From contig JAJEIQ010000022.1 of NCBI GenBank assembly GCA_022827905.1, forward strand, positions 1-52,066: 52,066 bases of DNA. The letters run 5' to 3'. The translations under genes and the position numbers were made by a program. This document shows, in pieces, positions 16,590 through 24,818 of the stretch. The number at the start of each line of letters is the position of its first letter. Positions within the stretch are counted from its first letter, which is position 1. The notes beneath the pieces are model-generated. The model worked only from the letters and a program-made list of their open reading frames with translations, was not told the origin of the DNA and made no database searches. The stretch comes from Pseudomonadales bacterium. GTDB taxonomy: Bacteria > Pseudomonadota > Gammaproteobacteria > Pseudomonadales > Azotimanducaceae.

Positions 16590-17656
16590 GGGAGGGTTGC
16601 GCCGGAAGCCTCAACAGCAACCTCCGGGCACTCATCGAAGTAGGCCGCGTTGAACAGGGTTTTGAAGTCGAGGCGGTCCTGGTCCGGGCTGAAGCCACGT
16701 CCGGTCGGGGGCGCAAGCGGCCGCCAGGCCGCATCGAAGCGGGCGCCGATGGAGAAGAAGCTCTCGCCAGGGTCCAGGGTGGCGCCGTAGCGAAGATCGC
16801 TCAAGGTCACCTGAAAGCCGTCGGCCACCCGCTGCACTACGGGAAAGCTCCAGCCCATGGCGAACCAATCGAAAGTGCGGCCTTCGTCCGTAGCCGCCAA
16901 TACCGAAGCAGCCGCTCCACCCGCCCGCGGCGCCCGCCCCCATTCAATGGTGCACGGGGACCAAGTGGAGAAGTAGCCAACCCGCACCTCGTCCGGGGTG
17001 CGGACAACGACGCGCCGGTAGTGCACCTGCAGAATCGTGGGAAAGGCGCTTAACTCGTAGTCCGCCAACCCCTCGGCCTCCAATTGGGCAGCGGCGAACT
17101 GCGCCGTTTCCCGATTCTGCTCCCACCCATAGGCGAGATAGGCGCAGCTCAGCGCCAAGGCGACGAGGGCCGAAGCCTTGCGGCGGCGCGGCGATTTGAG
17201 CCAGGCCCCGGCACCCAGCCCGCCCAGCAGAATCAAGGTGTACACGGGATCGATGATTGGCATGGCGTCGACCGCAAACCGTCGATCGGAAAACGGCGCC
17301 AACCATTGGGTGCCATAGGTGGTCAATCCGTCCAGAAGCGGATGGGACTGCAGCGCCGCGGTGGCGATGGCCAGCCACCACAGGTGTTGACGGCGCCAGC
17401 GCAGGCCGTCGCCGAAGCGCCGCCACAGCCAATGGCCCGCCAGCGGACCCACCGCCAGCAGCACGATGAGCGAGTGGGTGACGCCCCGATGGTGCTTTAG
17501 GGTGTCAAAGAAATCTCCGCCAATCGAGAAGACCACGTCGATGTCCGGCGCGGCCCCGAGGGCGACGCCGGCGATGACGACCCCCTTGACCATGTCGGCA
17601 GGCGCCACGCTGCGGGCGGTGATCGCGCCCAAGGCCGCTTGGGAGACCGGATCCAA
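16586..17656 (-). CDS. Membrane-bound metal-dependent hydrolase (DUF457/YdjM family)
   Basis: The 356-residue protein begins MDPVSQAALGA, the usual start of YdjM-type inner-membrane proteins. It continues with the predicted metal site residues in LGAAPDIDVVF, KHHRGVTHSL and SHPLLDGLTTYG. Several hydrophobic segments occupy the first half, and the C-terminal 160 residues look soluble. The start codon is TTG, chosen because it gives the conserved MDP start and abuts the CoA-transferase stop. Its end overlaps the selD start as ATGA. The biochemical role of this family is not established. Confidence 0.8.
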   Translation of the reverse strand: MDPVSQAALGAITARSVAPADMVKGVVIAGVALGAAPDIDVVFSIGGDFFDTLKHHRGVTHSLIVLLAVGPLAGHWLWRRFGDGLRWRRQHLWWLAIATAALQSHPLLDGLTTYGTQWLAPFSDRRFAVDAMPIIDPVYTLILLGGLGAGAWLKSPRRRKASALVALALSCAYLAYGWEQNRETAQFAAAQLEAEGLADYELSAFPTILQVHYRRVVVRTPDEVRVGYFSTWSPCTIEWGRAPRAGGAAASVLAATDEGRTFDWFAMGWSFPVVQRVADGFQVTLSDLRYGATLDPGESFFSIGARFDAAWRPLAPPTGRGFSPDQDRLDFKTLFNAAYFDECPEVAVEASGATLP

Positions 17657-18853
17657 TCAGATCACGCCTTGCGCCGCCAAGCGGGCGATGTCCGCTTCGC
17701 CGTATCCCAGTTCGGCGAGCACCTCGGCGCTGTGTTCGCCCAGTTCCGGGGCATTGCCAATCGGCGCCGGGTCAAGCCCGTCGACGTTGATCGGCGGACG
17801 AATGAAGCGGGCTCCGCCGGCGGCGTCGCTGGGCGGGGAAAGCAGGCCACCGGCCGCGACCTGGGGATCGTCGGCCAAGTCATCGACTTGGCCCACCAAG
17901 GCCACTGGCGCGCCGGTCTCGGCGAAGCGCGCCATCCAATAGTCGCTCGGCTGGGCCGCGATGCGGGCGCGCAGGCGTTCGATAAGCGCCTCGCCATGGG
18001 TGATGCGGGCCTCGCTGGTTGCAAAGCGCGCGTCATCGCTCCAGTCCTCCGTCTCGAGGCCCCGCAGCACCTGATTGAACTCATCGTTGGTGCGCACCAT
18101 GGTGAACTGCAGCCAGCGGTCATCCGCAGCGCGGTACAGGGGGCGGTTCCAGAATCGCTGGTGGACGGCCTGGTATCCGGCAGTCTCGGTGCCGAAAAAG
18201 CGCGCCTGGGCGATGCAGGAGGCAGACCAAGCACCGTTGGCCAACAGCGAAGTGTGCACCTTGCGACCCTCCCCGGTGCGCTCCCGGTCCAGCAGCGCGG
18301 TGACGATGCCCGCATAGAGCGCCACCGCCGTGGGATGGTCGCCCATGCCCGGCAGGCACTGGGCCGGATCCGCACCCGGCGCGCGCACCAGGTCCATCAG
18401 GCCGCTACGCGACCAGTAAGCGACCAGGTCGAAGGCTTCCCGGTCGCGTTCGGGCCCGGATTCGCCATAGCCGGTGACCGAGGCGTAGATCAGCCGTGGA
18501 TTGCAGGCTTTCAAATCGTCGTAGGCCAGGCGCAGCTCTTGACGCAGGGCGGGTGGCTGGTTGGTGATGTACACATCGGCGTCCGCCGCCAGTTCAAGCA
18601 GGATGCGACGTCCCTCCTGCGTCTTCAGGTTCAAGCTGAGGGAGCGCTTGTTGTGCGCGTCCAGCAGCCACGTGTAGTTGGCCTCCGCGTCCGGGGTGAT
18701 GGCGAAGGAGGCGAAGCGCCGGTAGTCATCGCCGCGTTCCGGCCGTTCCACCTTGATGACCTCGGCGCCGTAATCGGCCAGCATGGTGGCGGCCACCGGC
18801 GCCGCGATCCACGTGCCGACGTCGAGCACCTTCAGCCCTTGAAAGACCGTCAT
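17657..18853 (-). CDS. CaiB/BaiF-type class III CoA-transferase
   Basis: The start is the ATG at 18853, in an ATGA overlap with the preceding MauD-like gene. The 398-residue protein has the class III CoA-transferase signatures: GLKVLDVGTWIAAPVAATMLADYGAEVIKVERP at the start, the RSLSLNLKT segment and a predicted catalytic Asp in GMGDHPTAVALYAG. These enzymes move CoA between carboxylic acids. No CoA-transferase lies inside the C5-dicarboxyl-CoA operon at 8243-13743, so this gene is a candidate to feed it, although it is on the other strand and about 4 kb away. Confidence 0.87.
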   Translation of the reverse strand: MTVFQGLKVLDVGTWIAAPVAATMLADYGAEVIKVERPERGDDYRRFASFAITPDAEANYTWLLDAHNKRSLSLNLKTQEGRRILLELAADADVYITNQPPALRQELRLAYDDLKACNPRLIYASVTGYGESGPERDREAFDLVAYWSRSGLMDLVRAPGADPAQCLPGMGDHPTAVALYAGIVTALLDRERTGEGRKVHTSLLANGAWSASCIAQARFFGTETAGYQAVHQRFWNRPLYRAADDRWLQFTMVRTNDEFNQVLRGLETEDWSDDARFATSEARITHGEALIERLRARIAAQPSDYWMARFAETGAPVALVGQVDDLADDPQVAAGGLLSPPSDAAGGARFIRPPINVDGLDPAPIGNAPELGEHSAEVLAELGYGEADIARLAAQGVI

Positions 18854-19416
18854 GCGGCCTCCGCCAATCGGGCCGCCGCCTTGGCCAAGTGGGCGGGACC
18901 CCGCAGGCGCACCCGGTGGAGCAGCCGACCCTCTGCATCCAGCAGCGCCAACGTGGGCGTTTGCATCACCTGCAGGGCAACGGCGAGTTCGGAACTGGCC
19001 AGGACCCGCGCGGGAGCCAAGCCATGCAAAGCCGCGAAGCCAGCCGGATCGGTCCCGGCGGCGCCGCCCACCAGGACCAGTGGCAACGCTTGGTAGCGGC
19101 GCAGCGCCGCCGCATAGCCCGGCAGCAGGGATTTGCAGACCGCGCACTCATCGTTGACAAACAATAGGGCGATGGCTTGGCCCTTGGAAAGCTGCCGCAA
19201 TGAGCCGATAAAGCCCGTCGCCGTGGCCACTCGTACGGCATCCAGATCGATTCGATCCACCTTGCCAGCCTCCCGTCGCGCCTTCTGCAGCAACCCGCCC
19301 ACGGGCGCGGTGCGCTCATGGAGCACGCCAATCTGACGGGCTAGGGACAGCACCACGACGACCAGGGCCAGCAGGCCCAACAACAGGCCAACTTGGGAGG
19401 CGATGACGAGAGTCAC
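18850..19416 (-). CDS. MauD-like membrane-anchored thioredoxin-fold protein
   Basis: The 188-residue protein has one N-terminal membrane segment (residues about 5-26), then ARQIGVLHERTAPVGGL, which is the hallmark following the anchor in MauD proteins. A thioredoxin-like domain follows, with CAVC in FVNDECAVCKSLLPGY. MauD is needed for disulfide formation in methylamine dehydrogenase; no mau structural genes are in the window, so a general redox role is likely. The start is GTG. It lies 9 bases after the rhodanese gene and overlaps the CoA-transferase start. Confidence 0.75.
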   Translation of the reverse strand: MTLVIASQVGLLLGLLALVVVVLSLARQIGVLHERTAPVGGLLQKARREAGKVDRIDLDAVRVATATGFIGSLRQLSKGQAIALLFVNDECAVCKSLLPGYAAALRRYQALPLVLVGGAAGTDPAGFAALHGLAPARVLASSELAVALQVMQTPTLALLDAEGRLLHRVRLRGPAHLAKAAARLAEAA

Positions 19417-19425
19417 AGGTTAGGC

Positions 19426-19851
19426 TCAGCCCTTCGGCTTGCGCATCCAGCGGCTCGCGGTGGCGGTTTCCTGCACCGCCTCGCCGGCCTTGGCCCAACC
19501 GTTGAAGCCGGGCTCCAAGTGGGCCACGTCCGGATAGCCCATGTCGAGCAGCGCCTTGGCGGCCAAGGCGGAGCGTCCGCCCGCCGCACAATAGACGACG
19601 ATGCGGGCCTCTGGCGTGAAGTAGTCTCGATAGTAGGGGCTCTCGGGGTCGGCCCAGAACTCCAACATGCCCCGGGGGGCGTGGCGGGCGCCGGGAATTG
19701 CGCCCAAGTCCACGTATTCCTGGATTTCCCGCACGTCAACGAGCAGCAAGTCGTCCCGCTCCGCAAGCTCCTGCTTCAGCGCCTCGATGGAGAGGTTCTC
19801 AATGCCTTGCTTGATCTCCCCAACGGTTGCAAAAATGGACTTAATGCCCAC
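19426..19851 (-). CDS. Rhodanese-like sulfurtransferase
   Basis: This is a 141-residue single-domain rhodanese with LLLVDVREIQEYVDLGAIPGARHAPRGMLEF and the active-site loop VYCAAGGRSALAAKAL (catalytic Cys). Single-domain rhodaneses carry persulfide, and some carry selenium, to acceptors. The start codon is GTG. It is the first gene of the minus-strand run that includes selD, so a role in sulfur or selenium delivery is possible but unproven. It is divergent from the Tat aldo/keto reductase gene, with a 111-base intergenic region between them. Confidence 0.87.
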   Translation of the reverse strand: MGIKSIFATVGEIKQGIENLSIEALKQELAERDDLLLVDVREIQEYVDLGAIPGARHAPRGMLEFWADPESPYYRDYFTPEARIVVYCAAGGRSALAAKALLDMGYPDVAHLEPGFNGWAKAGEAVQETATASRWMRKPKG

Positions 19852-19962
19852 ACCTCGGCTCCTTCGCCAAAAGCGGCATTCTTGCAGATTTCCCGGCGCA
19901 ATGCTGCTGCGGGGCGTTAAGGGTTATGATGGGCGGACTAGGCATCGGCGGGAGCAACCAAC

Positions 19963-21180
19963 GTGACATCGCGCAGGCAGTTTCTTAAGGCGAGCGCAGT
20001 AGGCACCGGCGCCGCAGCCATGACGCCGGTGCTGCCGCAGGCGGCGGTTCGAGAGGCGGATGCCGCCAATCGAGTGCGGCGATACGTGACCCTGGGCCGC
20101 ACCGGGCTCGACATGTCCGACATCTCGTTCGGCTCAAGCCGGCTGCGCACGGGCGAGGAAGACTTGGTCCACCACGCCCTGGACAAGGGCGTCAACTACT
20201 TCGACACCGCCGAGAGCTACACCGGCGGCGAATCGGAACAGGTGCTCGGCAAGGCGCTCAAGGGTAAGCGGGAACGCGTCATCATCGCCTCCAAGACCGC
20301 CGCCTCGGCCTCCGCGTCCAAGGAACGGATCATGGCCGAGCTGGAGGGCAGCCTCAGGCGCCTGCAAACCGACCACGTGGACATCTATTTCAACCACGCC
20401 GTCAACGACATCGCCCGGCTCGACAACCCGGAGTGGTTCGAATTCTGCGAGCGCGCCCGCGAGCAGGGCAAGATCCGCTTCACCGGGATGTCCGGGCATG
20501 CGGGACGCTTGGTGGCCTGCCTCGACCACGCCTTCGACAAGGACATGGTGGACGTGGTGCTGGTTTCCCTCAACTTCGGCCAGGATCCCGAGTTCCACGA
20601 ACGCTTCACCCGGGGCTTCGATATCGTCGCCCGCCATCCGCAACTGCTGCGCGCCTTGAAACGCGCCAAGGAACTGGGGGTCGGCGTCGTCGCCATGAAG
20701 TGCCTGATGGGTGCCCGCCTGAACGACATGCGGCCGTATGAGCGAGACGGCGCCTCGTTCGCCCAGGCAGCGTTCCGCTGGACGCTCTCCCAACCCGATG
20801 TGGACGCCTTGGTCATCTCCATGACCTCAACGGCCAAGATCGACGAATTCCTGGGCGCATCGGCTTGGCAGTCCTTGGCCGCCGGCGACAAGACGCTGCT
20901 GCGCCGCTACGCCGCCTTGAACGGCGCAAGCTACTGCCAGCAAGGCTGCAACGACTGTGCCGGAGCTTGCCCGTTCGAGGTGCCCATCTCCGACGTGCTG
21001 CGCACCCGCATGTACGCCACGGACTACCAGGACTTGGACTTCGCCCGCCGGGAGTACGCCCAACTCGAGGTCAACGCCAGCGCATGCCTCGGCTGCAATG
21101 GGGCGCCCTGCCAGGACGCCTGCAGCCACGGGCTGCCCATCGCCGAACTCTGCGCGCCCACCCATCGGATGCTGGCTTGA
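19963..21180 (+). CDS. Tat-exported aldo/keto reductase with C-terminal iron-sulfur motifs
   Basis: The 405-residue protein starts at a GTG preceded by GGGAGC. The N-terminus TSRRQFLKASAVGTGAAA is a twin-arginine signal. The aldo/keto reductase barrel follows (LGRTGLDMSDISFGSSRL, YFDTAESYTGGESEQVLG, KTAAS). The C-terminus carries two cysteine groups, CxxxCxxCxxxCP and CxxCxxxxCxxxC, which would suit two [4Fe-4S] clusters. The combination suggests an exported redox protein rather than a soluble NADPH enzyme. It stops 4 bases before larB, so it is probably cotranscribed with the larB-larE pair. Confidence 0.85.
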   Translation: MTSRRQFLKASAVGTGAAAMTPVLPQAAVREADAANRVRRYVTLGRTGLDMSDISFGSSRLRTGEEDLVHHALDKGVNYFDTAESYTGGESEQVLGKALKGKRERVIIASKTAASASASKERIMAELEGSLRRLQTDHVDIYFNHAVNDIARLDNPEWFEFCERAREQGKIRFTGMSGHAGRLVACLDHAFDKDMVDVVLVSLNFGQDPEFHERFTRGFDIVARHPQLLRALKRAKELGVGVVAMKCLMGARLNDMRPYERDGASFAQAAFRWTLSQPDVDALVISMTSTAKIDEFLGASAWQSLAAGDKTLLRRYAALNGASYCQQGCNDCAGACPFEVPISDVLRTRMYATDYQDLDFARREYAQLEVNASACLGCNGAPCQDACSHGLPIAELCAPTHRMLA

Positions 21181-21184
21181 CCGC

Positions 21185-21937
21185 ATGGCGCTCGACGACA
21201 TTCTGGCTGCGTTCAAGGACGGCGCGATCCAGGCCGAGGAGGCGAGCCGTCGAATCCGCGCCGCCTTCTACCAGAGCGTCGGCCAACCGAGCGCGGGCCA
21301 TTCCACCCTCGACAGCGACCGCTTGGCGCGCACCGGCGCCTCGGAAGTGATCTACGGGGCGGGCAAGCGGGCAGAAGAGATCTCTGATTTGGTCGAAGCC
21401 CTGATCGGGGCGGGACAAAACGCCCTAGTCACCCGAACCAGCCAAGAGGCCTTCGAGCAAGTGGTCGAGCGCACCCCCGCCGCCCGCTACCACGAAGCGG
21501 CATCGGCCATCACCGCCACCGTTCAGGAGCCGCCCCAGGCCGACACCCTGATTGCGGTCATCACCGCTGGCACGTCGGATGCGCCGGTGGCGGAGGAAGC
21601 GGCGGTCACTGCCGCCTTTTACGGCAATCCGGTGCTGCGCATTCGCGATGTGGGGGTCTCCGGCCTGCACCGATTGCTGGCGCGGCTCGACGAGATCCGT
21701 CAAGCAAGGGTGGTGATCGTCGTGGCCGGCATGGAGGGCGCCCTGCCCAGCGTGGTCGGCGGATTGGTGGAGGCGCCGGTCATCAGCGTGCCCACCAGCG
21801 TCGGCTACGGGGCCGCCTTCGGAGGCGTCACGGCACTGCTGGGCATGCTGTCGAGCTGCGCCGCCGGCCTCGCCGTGGTCAACATCGACAACGGCTTTGG
21901 CGCTGGCTACCTCGCCCACAAGATCAACAGGCTTTGA
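21185..21937 (+). CDS. larB: Nickel-pincer cofactor biosynthesis protein LarB
   Basis: LarB carboxylates and hydrolyses nicotinic acid adenine dinucleotide to the pyridinium-3,5-biscarboxylic acid mononucleotide that becomes the nickel-pincer cofactor. The 250-residue protein shows the family pattern: an N-terminal helical segment, EVIYGAGKRAEEI, AVITAGTSDAPVAEEA, VVAGMEGALPSVVGGL and GMLSSCAAGLAVVNIDNGFGA with the expected cysteine (Cys225). The ATG at 21185 sits 4 bases after the aldo/keto reductase stop. The downstream larE begins at or just after the larB stop. No larC (nickel insertion) or larA (racemase) is in the window. Confidence 0.92.
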   Translation: MALDDILAAFKDGAIQAEEASRRIRAAFYQSVGQPSAGHSTLDSDRLARTGASEVIYGAGKRAEEISDLVEALIGAGQNALVTRTSQEAFEQVVERTPAARYHEAASAITATVQEPPQADTLIAVITAGTSDAPVAEEAAVTAAFYGNPVLRIRDVGVSGLHRLLARLDEIRQARVVIVVAGMEGALPSVVGGLVEAPVISVPTSVGYGAAFGGVTALLGMLSSCAAGLAVVNIDNGFGAGYLAHKINRL

Positions 21938-21939
21938 CC

Positions 21940-22779
21940 GTGGCACCGCAACCGCTGTCCACTGAACTCACCGCCAAGCTGGATGCCATAAAGGCCAGCC
22001 TGGGGGCCATGGACAGCGCCTTGGTCGCCTACTCGGGCGGCGTGGACAGTTCCTTGGTCGCCTTTCTGGCCGCCGAGGTGCTGGGCGCCAAGGCCTTGGC
22101 GGTCACTTCCGGCAGCGCCAGCCTCAAGCGCTCCGACCTGGCCTTGGCAAAACGACTGGCGGATGAATGGGGCATGCGCCATCGGGTCATCGTCACCGAC
22201 GAACTCAGCAAGCCCGACTACCGGGCCAATCCGGTCAACCGCTGCTTCCACTGCAAGACCTCCCTGTACACCGCGCTGGCGGACATCGGCCGGCAGGAGG
22301 GATTCGCCGAAATTCTCAATGGGACCAACACCGACGATCTGGGCGATCATCGGCCGGGGCTCATCGCCGCCCAGGACTTCGCCGTCCGCTCGCCACTGGT
22401 CGAGACCGGTGTGGACAAGGCCGGGGTTCGCGCCCTGGCGGCTCACCTGGGCCTCGACAATGCGGCCAAGCCGCAGTCCGCCTGCCTGTCGAGCCGCTTT
22501 CCCTATGGCGCGTCGATCAACGCCGAACGGCTTGCCCAAGTGGAGCAGGCCGAGGAGCGCCTGGCCCGGCTCGGCTTCGTCGAGTTTCGCGTCCGCCATC
22601 ACGAGGACGTGGCCCGCCTGGAGATCGGTGCCAAGGAGCTTGAGCGCGCACTGGAACTGCGCGACAGGCTGCAAGCCGAGATTCAGGCCTGCGGCTACCG
22701 CTTCGTGGCCTTGGACTTGGGCGCCTTCCGCTCCGGATCATTGAACGAAGGCATCATCAACACCGTCAACATCGAGTAA
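21940..22779 (+). CDS. larE: Sulfur transferase LarE (three-cysteine type)
   Basis: LarE is an ATP-dependent PP-loop protein that converts the LarB product to the bisthiocarboxylic acid. The SGGVDSS PP-loop is at about residues 32-38. Two cysteines sit in NRCFHC (about 102 and 105) and a third in SACLSSRFPYG (about 182). Lactobacillus LarE has one sacrificial cysteine; three-cysteine LarEs are reported to hold an iron-sulfur cluster. I prefer the GTG at 21940, 9 bases after AGG; a TTG at 21934 overlapping the larB stop is possible. The next gene is an aldo/keto reductase 13 bases downstream. Confidence 0.92.
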   Translation: MAPQPLSTELTAKLDAIKASLGAMDSALVAYSGGVDSSLVAFLAAEVLGAKALAVTSGSASLKRSDLALAKRLADEWGMRHRVIVTDELSKPDYRANPVNRCFHCKTSLYTALADIGRQEGFAEILNGTNTDDLGDHRPGLIAAQDFAVRSPLVETGVDKAGVRALAAHLGLDNAAKPQSACLSSRFPYGASINAERLAQVEQAEERLARLGFVEFRVRHHEDVARLEIGAKELERALELRDRLQAEIQACGYRFVALDLGAFRSGSLNEGIINTVNIE

Positions 22780-22792
22780 GCGAACCGCACCC

Positions 22793-23692
22793 ATGATTGA
22801 ACGCATCCCTTTCGGCGGCACCGGCCATTCGAGCAGCCGCATCATCTTTGGCGCGGCGGCGCTCGGCGCGATGCGCCAGGACCGCGCCGACAAAACCTTG
22901 GACGTCCTGTTGGAGTTCGGCGTCAACCACATCGACACCGCGGCCAGCTACGGTGACTCGGAACTGCGGCTCGCCCCCTTTCTGCGCCAGCATCGCCCAG
23001 ACTTCTTCCTCGCCACCAAGACCCATGAACGCGGTGCCGACGGTGCTCGAACGCAGTTGCACCGGTCCCTAGAGCGGCTCGGCGTTACGCAGGTTGACTT
23101 GGTGCAGATGCACAACTTGGTGGACAAGGACGAGTGGCAAACCGCCCTCGGCCCCGGCGGTGCACTGGAGGCACTGATCCAAGCCAAGGAAGAAGGCTTG
23201 GTTCGCTTCATTGGCGTCACCGGCCACGGCACCTGGGTGGCGGAGCGGCATCTGCAGAGCCTTGAGCGCTTTCCCTTCGACTCGGTCCTGCTGCCCTACA
23301 ACCACACCATGATGAGCCAGCCGGCCTATGCGGCGGACTTCAGGCGCCTGCAGGCGCTTTGCCGGGAGCGCAACGTGGCCATGCAGACCATCAAGTCAGT
23401 GGCCCGGCGGCGCTGGCAGGACGCCGACTCGGACCCCCACTTCTCTTGGTACATGCCGATCAAGGAGCCTGCCGCGCTGCGCCGCGCCGTGCATTTCGTG
23501 CTCGCTGAGCCGGGGCTATTTCTCAACAGTTCCAGCGACGCCACCCTGCTGCGGCCGATTCTCGAGGCCGCCAGTGCACCGATCGAACCGCCGACCGCGG
23601 AGGCGATGGACCGGGATGTGGCGGAGCACGGCATGACGCCCCTGTTCGTGCGCGGCGAATCCGACGAGGTGGTTTTGGCCCCAGCGGGATAA
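22793..23692 (+). CDS. Aldo/keto reductase (cytoplasmic)
   Basis: This 299-residue protein is an aldo/keto reductase barrel without a signal peptide: RIPFGGTGHSSSRIIFGAAAL, FGVNHIDTAASYGDSELRLAPFL (Asp and Tyr of the tetrad), LATKTHER (Lys) and QVDLVQMHN (His). It is about 13 bases after larE and has no C-terminal cysteine clusters, unlike the exported homologue upstream of larB. The substrate is unknown. The gene order AKR-larB-larE-AKR suggests a shared function or at least shared transcription. Confidence 0.85.
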   Translation: MIERIPFGGTGHSSSRIIFGAAALGAMRQDRADKTLDVLLEFGVNHIDTAASYGDSELRLAPFLRQHRPDFFLATKTHERGADGARTQLHRSLERLGVTQVDLVQMHNLVDKDEWQTALGPGGALEALIQAKEEGLVRFIGVTGHGTWVAERHLQSLERFPFDSVLLPYNHTMMSQPAYAADFRRLQALCRERNVAMQTIKSVARRRWQDADSDPHFSWYMPIKEPAALRRAVHFVLAEPGLFLNSSSDATLLRPILEAASAPIEPPTAEAMDRDVAEHGMTPLFVRGESDEVVLAPAG

Positions 23693-23701
23693 GTCCCCTC
23701 A

Positions 23702-24811
23702 ATGGAGACGCCCAAGCCCCATCGCGCCCTATCCGTCGTGGTGCCGACCTTCCGCGAGGCGGCGAACATTCCAGCCTTGGCTGAACGCCTGAACGAGGCG
23801 CTTGGGGAGAGCGGCATCGAGTGGGAGTTGCTGCTGGTCGATGACGACTCCAACGACGGCAGTGAAGCCATCGTCCAGGCGTTGGCCGAGCGGCTGCCGG
23901 TGCGCATGACCGTGCGCAGGGAGTCCCGCCGGGACCTCTCCCTGTCGGTGCTGGAGGGCATTCGGCTGGCCCGATTCGACCGCCTGGTGGTCATGGATGC
24001 CGACCTCTCCCATCCCCCGGAGCGCATCATCGACCTGCTGCGGGCGCTTGACGACGGCTGCGATCTGGCGCTTGGCAGCCGCTACGCCGCTGGTGGCACC
24101 CTGGACCGCGCCTGGAGCCTCTGGCGCTTCCTGACCTCCCGTTTGGCCACCGTGCTGGCGCAGCCGCTCACCCATTGCTCCGACCCCATGAGCGGTTTCT
24201 TCGCCACCGATCGCCGACGGCTGCCGGACGCCCGGCAATTGCGGCCCATCGGCTACAAGATCGCCTTGGAACTCATGGTGCGCGGGCGCCTGCGGGTCCA
24301 GGAAGTGCCGATCGGCTTCTCGGATCGCGCCGCGGGCGCCAGCAAGATGAACACCCGGCAGTGGATCAACACCGCCAGGCACCTGCACCGCCTCTACCGG
24401 CACCGATTCGGCGGCTGGGCACGGGCGCTCTGGTTCGGGGCGGTTGGGGCCAGCGGCTTCCTGGTTGACGTGGCGTTCTACTTGGGCCTGCAATGGGCCG
24501 GCATCAACCACCAACTGGCCCGGGCGCTGTCCTTCTGGCCGGCCGCTAGCTGGAACTGGGCGCTGCATCGCCGCATCACCTTCAGGGAACGCCCGCGCCG
24601 TCCCCGCACCCAGCAGTGGGCTGAGTTTCTCGCCGCCAGCCTAGCCGGTCTCGGCGTCAACCTCGGCACCTACTTCGCCCTCACCGGCTGGATCGAGTTC
24701 TTCGACCGCCATCGATTGCTGGCGCTGACCTGCGGCGTGGCCCTTGGCGGCGCGGTCAACTTCCTGACCTCCGCCCTGTACGTCTATCGGCGCAGCGCCA
24801 CTTCCAATTGA
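23702..24811 (+). CDS. GT2 polyprenyl-phosphate glycosyltransferase fused to a GtrA-like membrane domain
   Basis: The 369-residue protein joins an N-terminal dolichol-phosphate mannosyltransferase-like GT2 domain to a C-terminal GtrA-like domain. The first part has LSVVVPTFREAANI, the DDDSNDGS nucleotide site, VVMDADLSHPP (DxD metal motif) and GSRYAAGG. The second starts near residue 240 and has four hydrophobic segments (GAVGASGFLVDVAFYLGL to the end). It should transfer a sugar to a polyprenyl phosphate for use outside the inner membrane. It starts 9 bases after the reductase, and its 3' end is 7 bases from the convergent ProA-like gene. Confidence 0.85.
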   Translation: METPKPHRALSVVVPTFREAANIPALAERLNEALGESGIEWELLLVDDDSNDGSEAIVQALAERLPVRMTVRRESRRDLSLSVLEGIRLARFDRLVVMDADLSHPPERIIDLLRALDDGCDLALGSRYAAGGTLDRAWSLWRFLTSRLATVLAQPLTHCSDPMSGFFATDRRRLPDARQLRPIGYKIALELMVRGRLRVQEVPIGFSDRAAGASKMNTRQWINTARHLHRLYRHRFGGWARALWFGAVGASGFLVDVAFYLGLQWAGINHQLARALSFWPAASWNWALHRRITFRERPRRPRTQQWAEFLAASLAGLGVNLGTYFALTGWIEFFDRHRLLALTCGVALGGAVNFLTSALYVYRRSATSN

Positions 24812-24818
24812 CAGTGCG

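Noticed and set aside
17639-19096. 485-codon open frame on the plus strand
   Set aside because: It is antisense to the CoA-transferase and MauD-like genes, which have clear family motifs and coupled starts.
18854-19147. Upstream extension of the CoA-transferase frame
   Set aside because: These 98 codons overlap the MauD-like gene and are Gly/Arg-rich shadow; the family's GLKVLDVGTWIAAP start follows the ATG at 18853.
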